Shown here: piece by piece, positions 1-5,147 of the stretch
Position numbering within the stretch: the stretch's first letter is position 1
Layout of the letters: the number at the start of each line of letters is the position of its first letter
Position numbers and translations under genes: made by a program
Origin: Halobacteria archaeon
GTDB taxonomy: Bacteria; Pseudomonadota; Gammaproteobacteria; UBA9214
Assembly (NCBI GenBank): GCA_013041945.1
Contig: JABDRC010000184.1
Coordinates: 1-5,215 of the forward strand
Length of the DNA stretch: 5,215 nt
Reading direction: 5' to 3'
The notes under the pieces: model-generated
Databases searched by the model: none
Told to the model about the DNA's origin: nothing
Seen by the model: only the letters and a program-made list of their open reading frames with translations

Positions 1-482
1 CGCACACCCATGATCTCGTCGAGTCCGACCGTGCTGTCTTCGGTCCAGGCGGTGACTTCCAGGCAATCCGGCAGCGAGTCCTTCTCGATCACCAGAGAGT
101 GATATCGCGTTGCCTCGAACGGGTCGGGCAAACCATGAAATACACCGCTGTTGCTGTGATGGATCATGGAGGTTTTGCCATGCATGATGGAACGTGCATG
201 ACCGATGCGGCCACCGAATGCCTGGCCGATACTCTGGTGCCCCAGGCACACGCCCAGTATGGGCACCTTGCCGGCGAAGGCCTTGATGGCTTCGATCGAA
301 ACGCCGGCCTCGTTGGGCGTACAGGGTCCGGGGGAAATAACGATCTTCTCCGGCGCCATCTCGCCGATCTGCTCGACAGTCACCTGGTCATTCCGGAACA
401 CGCGCACATCCGCACCCAGCTCACCCAGATATTGCACCAGGTTGTAGGTGAATGAATCGTAATTGTCGATCATCAACAGCAT
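1..482 (-). CDS. trpG: Anthranilate synthase component II (glutamine amidotransferase), 3' end cut by the window edge
   Basis: TrpG is the class I glutamine amidotransferase subunit of anthranilate synthase: it hydrolyses glutamine and passes ammonia to TrpE in the cytoplasm. The minus-strand frame from ATG 482-480 begins MLLMIDNYDSFTYNLVQYLG, the usual start of Pseudomonas-type TrpG. About 160 codons are visible of roughly 190-200. The oxyanion-loop motif SPGPCTPNEAG is at residues 50-60, and the nucleophile elbow GVCLGHQSIGQAFGG follows with the catalytic Cys at residue 79. The MHGKTS and RYHSLV motifs come later. The frame runs off at EIMGVR, so the catalytic HPE motif lies outside. The gene follows the DUF5989-like gene by 29 bases, with only a weak GAG Shine-Dalgarno. 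In many bacteria TrpG also serves as PabA for folate synthesis; the sequence cannot settle that here. The identification is firm. Confidence 0.95.
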   Translation of the reverse strand, partial: MLLMIDNYDSFTYNLVQYLGELGADVRVFRNDQVTVEQIGEMAPEKIVISPGPCTPNEAGVSIEAIKAFAGKVPILGVCLGHQSIGQAFGGRIGHARSIMHGKTSMIHHSNSGVFHGLPDPFEATRYHSLVIEKDSLPDCLEVTAWTEDSTVGLDEIMGV

Positions 483-511
483 GGAACCGGACTCGTGCTG
501 CGGGCTGCGCG

Positions 512-664
512 TCAGAACAGTGTGTATATGAAAGGCGCAACCGCCGAACCCTGGCTCAGCACGATCAGGCCACCGAGCAGCAGCAGCACGATGATGATGG
601 GTGCCATCCAGAATTTTTTCCTGACCTTGAGAAAATCCCACAGATCTTTTATCAGTTCCAGCAT
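512..664 (-). CDS. Small single-span membrane protein, DUF5989 family, between trpE and trpG
   Basis: A 50-residue protein starts at ATG 664-662 and stops at TGA 514-512. It begins MLELIKDLWDFLKVRKKFWM, continues with a hydrophobic stretch at about residues 20-37 (PIIIVLLLLGGLIVLSQ) and ends GSAVAPFIYTLF. The amphipathic N-terminus, the R15-K16-K17 patch before the helix, the SQGSAVAPFIYTLF tail and the length match DUF5989 proteins as I remember them. These are best known beside SxtJ-like membrane proteins and carbamoyltransferases in polysaccharide or exosortase loci; their function is unknown. The basic patch suggests the N-terminus is cytoplasmic (inference). A GGAGA lies 10 bases upstream (679-675), and an in-frame TGA just before the start rules out a longer N-terminus. 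The gene sits 82 bases after trpE and 29 before trpG, so it is probably co-transcribed with them. Family assignment is from recall; the coding call is strong. Confidence 0.85.
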   Translation of the reverse strand: MLELIKDLWDFLKVRKKFWMAPIIIVLLLLGGLIVLSQGSAVAPFIYTLF

Positions 665-746
665 CAGTCAATTATCTCCGTCTGTTTCATGTTCCGTACA
701 CACAGACTAGCACCGGCGGGGCCGCCCGTACCAGCCCGCATTGTGC

Positions 747-2233
747 TCAGTCGGCGGAGCGCAGCCCGCGGCAGGCCATGGCAACGGCGCGGAATATGGC
801 CCGCCCCTTGTTCATGGTCTCGTCCCACTCATTGGCGGGTACCGAGTCGGCCACGATCCCGGCACCGGCCTGTATATGCAGGGTACCGTCCTTGATGACC
901 GCAGTGCGGATGGCGATGGCCGTATCCATGTTGCCCGACCATGACAGGTAGCCGACCGCGCCGGCATAGACACCCCGCTTGACCGGCTCCAGTTCGTCGA
1001 TGATTTCCATGGCGCGAATTTTCGGTGCGCCACTGACCGTACCCGCGGGAAAGGTGGCGCGCAGCACGTCAATGGCACTCATGCCCGGACGTACCCGCCC
1101 GGTCACGTTCGACACGATATGCATGACATGGGAATAGCGTTCGATCAGCATTTTCTCCGTCAGCGTCACACTGCCCGTTTCGCTGACCCGCCCGGCATCG
1201 TTCCGCCCCAGGTCAATCAGCATAAGGTGCTCGGCAAGTTCCTTGGGGTCCGCCAGCAGGTCCTGCTCAAGCACGGCATCTTCCTGCGGAGTACGGCCGC
1301 GCGGGCGGGTACCGGCGATCGGGCGCACCGTCACGACACCCTCCTCCAGGTGCACCAGGATCTCCGGCGAGGAGCCGACCACGTGAAAATCGCCCAGGTC
1401 CAGGTAGAACATATAGGGCGACGGATTGAGCCGGCGGAGTGCGCGATACAGGTTCAGCGGTGACGCGGAAAACGGTATGGACATGCGCTGCGACAACACC
1501 ACCTGCATGGCATCGCCTTCCACGATGTAGTCCTTGATGCGGTCGACAGCCGCCTCGAATCCGGCCCGCGTGAAACCGGAAACGAAATCGCTCTCATCGA
1601 CCGGGGTCGCACCGGCCTCGCGGTCGCCGTAGTCGTCCAGAGACACGCGCAAACGGTCCTCGAGCGTATCCAGTCGCTGCTGCCCGTGCCCCCATGCATC
1701 CGGCATGGCCGGGTCGACGTGCACGATCAGTTGCAGGGTCCCGGCCAGGTTGTCGAACACCAGCAGTTCGTCCGACACCATCAGGAGTATGTCCGGGCAG
1801 GACAGCAGGTCCTGCTTGTCGAACGCACCCAGGCGCGGTTCGATATAGCGCACGGTGTCATAGCCGAAATAGCCGACCAGCCCGCCGGTGAACCGCGGCA
1901 GTTCCGGCAGTTCGGGTGCGCGGTATCTCGACTGGAATTGCTCGATCCATTCCAGTGGATCTTTCGTATGCGCCGTTTCCACCACATCGCCATCCTGCAG
2001 GACGGTGACGTCATGCTGCTCGACCCGCAGGACGGTGGAACACGGCAGGCCGATGATGGAATAGCGCCCCCACTTTTCACCGCCGTGTACGGACTCGAAC
2101 AGGTAGGAATAGCGGCCACCGGCCAGCTTGATATACGTACTGAGCGGGGTGTCGAGATCGGCGAGGATCTCGCGTGTCAGGGGATTCGATTGTAGTCCTG
2201 GCTGACCAGGTCGCGAAATTGTTCAGGTGTCAT
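747..2233 (-). CDS. trpE: Anthranilate synthase component I, frameshifted at codon 18-19 as read
   Basis: TrpE converts chorismate plus ammonia (from TrpG) to anthranilate, the first committed step of tryptophan synthesis. Numbering with one base restored gives 495 residues, the usual length. The N-terminal feedback region has LFES (45-48) followed by GGEKWGRYSIIG. The chorismate-binding domain shows PIAGTRPRG (305-313), DLGRNDAGRVS (341-351), GTVSGAPKIRAMEII (398-412) and QAGAGIVADS (455-464). From ATG 2233 the reading is MTPEQFRDLVSQDYNRIP and then TGA (2179-2177). The expected continuation LTREILADLDTPLS is in the next frame from CTG 2180, so one C appears lost from the run at 2183-2180. 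The intact downstream frame has no ATG before GTG 1985, which would delete about 83 residues including LFES. A weak GAGA (2246-2243) precedes the ATG by 9 bases. The gene may be intact with a sequencing error, or a real recent mutant. Confidence 0.93.
2177..2183 (-). other. Frameshift site in trpE: C-run one base short
   Basis: On the coding strand the bases read CGA ATC CCC TGA, giving R-I-P-stop. The conserved TrpE sequence here is Y-N-R-I-P-L, which needs five C's (ATC CCC CTG ACA) where only four are present. A homopolymer indel from sequencing or assembly, or a natural slippage mutation, explains it most simply. Proline tRNA could re-pair on CCC after a -1 slip, but the Ile codon ATC would not re-pair well on AAT. 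I see no stimulating structure, so programmed frameshifting is unlikely. Confidence 0.85.
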
Positions 2234-2251
2234 TCACAGCTGTCTCATAAA

Positions 2252-2353
2252 CTCCCTCCCCACAGGGGGAGGGCCGGGGAGAGGGGATCAGATATAAATA
2301 GCTGCTTGATAATAGATTCCCTCTCCCTGACCCTCTCCCGAAGGGAGAGGGGA
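2252..2353. repeat. GC-rich REP-like double-hairpin repeat in the trpE leader
   Basis: Two related hairpin units face each other around an AT-rich spacer (about 2287-2315). The left unit pairs CCCTCCCC (2254-2261) with GGGGAGGG (2266-2273). The right unit pairs CCCTCTCCC (2331-2339) with GGGAGAGGG (2343-2351) around a GAA loop. In addition GGGAGAGGG (2277-2285) pairs with CCCTCTCCC (2319-2327), making one large imperfect palindrome. CCCTCTCCC/GGGAGAGGG repeats of this look are scattered between genes in many proteobacteria and resemble REP or MITE-like elements (recall, not searched). No T-tract follows any stem in either direction, so it is not a standard intrinsic terminator. It ends only 18 bases before the trpE ATG, and no transposase gene is nearby. 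Confidence 0.8.
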
Positions 2354-2452
2354 CGCTCATTAAATCATGCAGAAAAATAGCTGGTCATATAACGCCATCG
2401 CCCGCCTGTGCCGTGTGTAACCCGGATTGTCTCTTCAGTGAATTGCATATGG

Positions 2453-3127
2453 TCAGGCCGCCCTCTCGAGCAGCGGGTATATCTCGTCCATGGAATCGAT
2501 CACTGCATCCGGCGCCGCTTCGCGTATATCAATCCCGTGATTGTATCCGTAGCTCATGCAGACGATCTGGAAACCGGCCGCGCGTGCCGCGGCAACATCG
2601 CTGACGGAATCGCCGATCATCAGCGCGTTCGCCGGCTCGCAACCGAAAAACTCCGCCGCATGCAGCAACGGCGCCGGGTCGGGCTTCTTCTTCGTTAATG
2701 TATCACCACTGATTACAATAGAGAAATCATCATATACGCCGAGGTCTTTCAGCAGCGGCTCGGTGAACTGTGCCGCCTTGTTGGTGACGCAGCCCAGCTT
2801 GTAGCCCGAGGCCTTGAGCATGTCGATCCCATCCCGCACACCCGGGTACAGGAAAGAGCGCTTCGAGGTGTTCTCGGCATACAGGCCCATGAAGATCGGG
2901 TAGGCGCGCTCGAAGTCGGCCTCGTCGGGCTCGCCCTCGAGCTGGCCGACCAGGGCCCGCCGCACCAGCCGCTCGACACCGTTACCAACCCAGTCGCGGA
3001 CGCGCTCCTCGCCCCGGGGCTCACGCCCGAGCTGCAGCATCATACTGTCCACGCAAAAAGCGAGATCCGGCACGCTGTCGACCAGCGTACCGTCCACGTC
3101 GATCAGGATCATTTCAGGTTTGCGCAT
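2453..3127 (-). CDS. gph: Phosphoglycolate phosphatase, HAD superfamily
   Basis: Gph dephosphorylates 2-phosphoglycolate, formed by Rubisco oxygenation or by repair of 3'-phosphoglycolate DNA ends, to glycolate in the cytoplasm. The 224-residue product has the four HAD motifs. Motif I is IDVDGTLVDS, with nucleophile Asp10 and acid/base Asp12. Motif II is CVTNK with Thr115, motif III is the Lys148 of KKKPDP, and motif IV is IGDSVSDV with Asp173 and Asp177. The helical cap lies between motifs I and II (about residues 17-95), as in class C1 HAD enzymes. Length and placement directly after rpe and before trpE match the gammaproteobacterial gph. Motif I has Val in place of the more usual Leu, a conservative change. 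The start at 3127 is 11 bases beyond the rpe stop and lacks a clear Shine-Dalgarno, so translation may be coupled to rpe. The ATG at codon 6 is an alternative. Confidence 0.93.
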   Translation of the reverse strand: MRKPEMILIDVDGTLVDSVPDLAFCVDSMMLQLGREPRGEERVRDWVGNGVERLVRRALVGQLEGEPDEADFERAYPIFMGLYAENTSKRSFLYPGVRDGIDMLKASGYKLGCVTNKAAQFTEPLLKDLGVYDDFSIVISGDTLTKKKPDPAPLLHAAEFFGCEPANALMIGDSVSDVAAARAAGFQIVCMSYGYNHGIDIREAAPDAVIDSMDEIYPLLERAA

Positions 3128-3138
3128 GACGGCGGCTG

Positions 3139-3813
3139 TCAGCCAACGGCTTTGGCAATCTCGGCACGCATGGCGTCGATGGTTGTCTTGTAGTCATCGG
3201 CACCGAAGATCGCGGAACCGGCGACGAAGGTATCGGCACCCGCCGCCGCGATCTCGCCGATATTATCGACCTTGACGCCACCGTCGATCTCCAGGCGGAT
3301 ATCATGCCCGCTCTCGTCGATGATCCGGCGCGCCTCGCGCAGCTTGGGCAAGGCTTCCGGGATGAAACTCTGGCCACCGAAACCGGGATTGACCGACATC
3401 AGCAGGATCATGTCGACCTTGTCGATGACGTGTTTCAGGTAATCCAGCGGTGTCGCCGGGTTGAATACCAGGCCGGACTTGCAGCCGCTGTCATGCACCA
3501 GGGACAGCGAACGATCGATGTGCTCGCTGGCCTCGGGATGGAACGTGATATAGGTTGCGCCCGCCTTGGCGAAGTCGGGGATGATGCGGTCAACCGGCTT
3601 GACCATAAGGTGTACGTCGATGTCAGCCGTGACACCATGATTACGCAACGCCTCGCAGACCAGTGGACCGATCGTCAGGTTGGGTACGTAGTGGTTGTCC
3701 ATCACGTCGAAATGCACGATGTCTGCACCGGCCTCGAGTACGTGGGTGACTTCCTCACCCAGCCGGGCAAAGTCCGCCGACAGGATGGATGGTGCAATCT
3801 TGTAATCGGCCAT
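3139..3813 (-). CDS. rpe: Ribulose-phosphate 3-epimerase
   Basis: Rpe interconverts D-ribulose 5-phosphate and D-xylulose 5-phosphate in the pentose phosphate pathway, and in the Calvin cycle where present. From ATG 3813 the product is 224 residues, normal for this (beta/alpha)8 barrel, and begins MADYKIAPSILSADFARLG. Family motifs are complete: HFDVMDNHYVPNLTIGP with metal ligand His34 and catalytic Asp36, HLMV with His68, FNPATP, the phosphate-binding MSVNPGFGGQSF, EIDGGV with Asp177, and GSAIF. The frame is open 16 codons further upstream, but the family start plus a GAGG (3825-3822) eight bases before this ATG fix the start. It is first in a leftward cluster with gph and the trp genes. 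Nothing suggests it is inactive. Confidence 0.96.
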   Translation of the reverse strand: MADYKIAPSILSADFARLGEEVTHVLEAGADIVHFDVMDNHYVPNLTIGPLVCEALRNHGVTADIDVHLMVKPVDRIIPDFAKAGATYITFHPEASEHIDRSLSLVHDSGCKSGLVFNPATPLDYLKHVIDKVDMILLMSVNPGFGGQSFIPEALPKLREARRIIDESGHDIRLEIDGGVKVDNIGEIAAAGADTFVAGSAIFGADDYKTTIDAMRAEIAKAVG

Positions 3814-3821
3814 GCTGTTGT

Positions 3822-3825
3822 CCTC
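3822..3825 (-). promoter_or_regulatory. Ribosome binding site that fixes the rpe start
   Basis: The coding strand reads GAGG, then eight bases, then ATG 3813. This supports MADYK as the start over the in-frame ATG at 3861, which would add 16 residues not typical of Rpe. Confidence 0.75.
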
Positions 3826-3922
3826 GCTGAAATTTATTGCTGTACTGACGAAAAAATGCAACGCGCACTTTACCTGAACAGGGCGTTTATTTCAGCAATC
3901 CATGCCGCTCGTTCAATCAGAC

Positions 3923-3942
3923 AAAATCAATTCATTGATTTT
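3923..3942. promoter_or_regulatory. Perfect AT-rich palindrome upstream of rpe, possible operator
   Basis: AAAATCAAT (3923-3931) and ATTGATTTT (3934-3942) are exact inverted copies around a TC centre, about 110 bp before the rpe ATG. A dyad of this size between divergent genes is typical of an operator for a dimeric regulator, but I cannot match it to a known box. On the rpe strand a weak promoter-like pair, TTGAAC then TGAAAT 16 bases on, begins just downstream (3917-3890), so a bound protein would sit just upstream of the -35. Operator function is inference. Confidence 0.4.
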
Positions 3943-4184
3943 AAACATGATAATACGCCTGAAAAATCAGCCGACGCCGTGTCGCGCGCTGCCCGGATGA
4001 TCACAGACCGGCACTGGGCGGATCTGCAACCTGACTGGCAAGTGTATGACTTTTCCTGAAAAATACAGTTGCCCGGGCCAGGCGTTATGACAGGCGACAG
4101 GCTGGTCGGCTGACAGGCCGATACGCGTCCGGACCTCGCGCGCAACACGTGCAACGATCGAATATCAGTGGTTACCGGAAGTGC

Positions 4185-4213
4185 TTGCACATCCCTGCGG
4201 CAAGTCTTATAAA
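4185..4213 (+). promoter_or_regulatory. Candidate sigma-70 promoter for the DUF6763-like gene
   Basis: TTGCAC (4185-4190) and TATAAA (4208-4213) are separated by 17 bases, the ideal spacing. The -10 matches TATAAT at five of six positions; the -35 keeps only the TTG. Transcription would start near 4220 and leave a leader of about 70 bases before the GTG at 4288. Confidence 0.5.
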
Positions 4214-4287
4214 TGAAACAGGGTCGACCGTTATCTGCCTCTGGGGAACATCAATACGGGCAGACATAGTGATTCGGGGGGGTTTCT

Positions 4288-4578
4288 GTGAAGGCAAATG
4301 CTCGTCAACCAAACATCGGTGACTGGTTCCAGTCTATCAACGGTGACCGGTTTGAAATCGTTGCACGCGATGATGAGGAAGCCACGCTGGAAATCCAGCA
4401 TTTCGACGGGGCCATCGAGGAAATCGATTTCGACACCTGGACCGAGATGGAAATAGATGCCATCGAGCCGCCCGAAGACTGGTCCGGATCCTTCGATATC
4501 GAACGTGAGGATTACGGTGTCGACCTGGAGCTGACCGCACCCAACGATCACATCAACCCGCTTGACGATATAGAATAA
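4288..4578 (+). CDS. Small acidic protein, DUF6763-like
   Basis: The 96-residue cytoplasmic protein of unknown function has no signal peptide or membrane segment. It is very acidic: by my count 29 Asp/Glu against 5 Lys/Arg. Its core, GDWFQSINGDRFEIVA (11-26) then EIQHFDGAIEEIDFDTW (35-51) and EPPEDWSGSFD (60-70), matches what I recall of DUF6763, a family of short proteins mainly in Gammaproteobacteria. The pattern suggests a small beta-rich domain followed by a conserved PPEDW turn. The start is GTG at 4288; the nearby ATG at 4299 is out of frame. A G-run (4276-4282) five bases upstream serves as a loose Shine-Dalgarno. It is probably transcribed alone from the promoter at 4185-4213, and the heptamer repeat begins right after its stop. 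The gene call is firm, the family name comes from recall, and no function should be assumed. Confidence 0.85.
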   Translation: MKANARQPNIGDWFQSINGDRFEIVARDDEEATLEIQHFDGAIEEIDFDTWTEMEIDAIEPPEDWSGSFDIEREDYGVDLELTAPNDHINPLDDIE

Positions 4579-4582
4579 GATC

Positions 4583-4751
4583 AGTAGCGAGTTGAAAGTG
4601 GAAAGTCGCAAGTGGAAAGTCGAAAGTAACAGGTAGACAGTAAAAAAATTGCGAATCCAGTCATTCCTCCCCACTGGCCACTTTCAACTCACCACTTTCA
4701 ACTCCCCACTTTCAACTCGCTACTTTCCACTTTCTACTTTCCACTTTCTAC
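4583..4751. repeat. Inverted pair of heptanucleotide tandem arrays
   Basis: Left array (4584-4646): nine 7-bp units, all beginning GT and mostly of the form GTNNAAA, for example GTTGAAA, GTGGAAA, GTCGCAA. Right array (4668-4751): twelve 7-bp units on the opposite orientation, such as TTTCAAC, TCACCAC, TTTCCAC, TTTCTAC, without a phase break. Part of the right array has a 14-bp superperiod. A 19-bp segment, AGTAGCGAGTTGAAAGTGG (4583-4601), is repeated exactly inverted at 4706-4724. A central stretch of about 21 bp (4647-4667) is unique. The arrays fill most of the gap between the two small rightward genes. In one frame they read as runs like LSTF or KLKVES, a known source of spurious protein predictions. 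Confidence 0.9.
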
Positions 4752-4822
4752 TTTTATAACATCTTCATAGACTTGCAATCAGCGCCACAGGTCATTCAAT
4801 TCTAATAGTCTGGTGCCGATAA

Positions 4823-4844
4823 CCTCCCTGATGGCAACGGGAGG
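4823..4844 (+). promoter_or_regulatory. Hairpin enclosing the Shine-Dalgarno of the 64-aa gene
   Basis: CCTCCC (4823-4828) is exactly complementary to GGGAGG (4839-4844), with a 10-base loop. GGGAGG is the ribosome binding site six bases before ATG 4851, so the stem would hide the whole site in the mRNA. The complementarity is seen directly; a control role is inference. Confidence 0.5.
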
Positions 4845-4850
4845 CAAATC

Positions 4851-5045
4851 ATGGCAATGATCTACGACATGGTGACCGGCAAGGTTATTCGCGACAGCGA
4901 ATTTACCGGCAGGCTGACGGCACCGGAACACATCCCCGCCCCTGAACTGGCCGTCCACACGGTCGGGACCGGCACACCCGTCGAGGAGATGTCGCCCGTT
5001 GATGCCTATATGGTGATGCTGCAGGACCTGCTGAAGAAACTCTGA
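4851..5045 (+). CDS. Small protein of unknown function (64 aa)
   Basis: I do not recognise this protein. It starts at ATG 4851, six bases after a strong GGGAGG, and stops at TGA 5043-5045. The sequence begins MAMIYDMVTGKVIRDSEFTG, has a Pro/Thr-rich middle (about residues 23-44) and ends in a likely amphipathic helix, DAYMVMLQDLLKKL (51-64). There are no cysteines, signal peptide or membrane segment. The good ribosome binding site, ordered composition and GC-rich third positions similar to the neighbouring genes favour a real gene over chance. The codon-3 ATG (4857) is an alternative start with poorer spacing. It lies downstream of the heptamer arrays and faces the same way as the DUF6763-like gene, but about 270 bases separate them, so it probably has its own transcript. 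A hairpin overlaps its ribosome binding site. Confidence 0.65.
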   Translation: MAMIYDMVTGKVIRDSEFTGRLTAPEHIPAPELAVHTVGTGTPVEEMSPVDAYMVMLQDLLKKL

Positions 5046-5147
5046 CCCAAATACCCGGGGCACGAAGACGCCGCCCTGGATCCAGTTACAACCGTTATTT
5101 CATCCGCCTGCGACCAGGTTGCCGCAGGTACTCACGGGCGAAGAAAA

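Larger units (their letters stand above)
3814..4287. other. Non-coding region between the divergent rpe and DUF6763-like genes
   Basis: This 474-bp stretch separates two outward-facing genes. Frames crossing it are either antisense to rpe or lack protein-like composition, so I see no gene. The part next to rpe (about 3830-3960) is AT-rich compared with the genes and contains the palindrome at 3923-3942, as expected for a promoter region. The part from about 3970 to 4180 is GC-rich, with only short hairpins such as TCGGC (4106-4110) with GCCGA (4117-4121) and no following T-tract. A promoter candidate for the rightward gene lies at 4185-4213. No tRNA or recognised riboswitch is evident. Confidence 0.7.

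Noticed and set aside
664..690. An 8-codon ORF (MKQTEIID) on the minus strand whose TGA overlaps the ATG of the DUF5989-like gene.
   Set aside because: It has no convincing ribosome site, is very short, and could easily arise by chance; its DNA contains the Shine-Dalgarno of the next gene.
665..746. A hairpin (GGCG/CGCC) and a TAGTCT hexamer between trpE and the DUF5989-like gene, considered as a terminator or promoter.
   Set aside because: The stem is only 4 bp with no T-tract, and there is no acceptable -35 at the right distance, so neither call holds.
1686..2195. A 169-codon plus-strand open frame.
   Set aside because: It is antisense to the TrpE N-terminal domain, which is clearly the real coding strand, and has no domain of its own.
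2354..2452. A trp leader peptide or classical attenuator upstream of trpE.
   Set aside because: No short ORF with adjacent Trp codons is visible on the minus strand. The one 12-codon ORF there (MALYDQLFFCMI) has no Trp, and no stem is followed by a T-run.
3304..4059. A 251-codon plus-strand open frame.
   Set aside because: It is antisense to rpe over most of its length, and rpe has every family motif. The plus frame shows no recognisable domain.
4101..4121. The TCGGC/GCCGA hairpin in the 3814-4287 gap as a terminator or small RNA.
   Set aside because: The stem is five base pairs, no T-tract follows, and no promoter is evident for a separate RNA.
4231..4674. A 147-codon minus-strand frame containing LSTFHLRLSTF-like repeats.
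   Set aside because: The repeats are translated heptamer DNA, and the rest is antisense to the DUF6763-like gene, so it is a spurious frame.
4584..4751. The repeat arrays considered as a CRISPR array.
   Set aside because: The units are 7 bp and contiguous with no spacers, and no cas gene is present.
5111..5132. The CCTGCG/CGCAGG stem near the right edge as a terminator for the 64-aa gene.
   Set aside because: The loop is 10 bases and no T-run follows on either strand.
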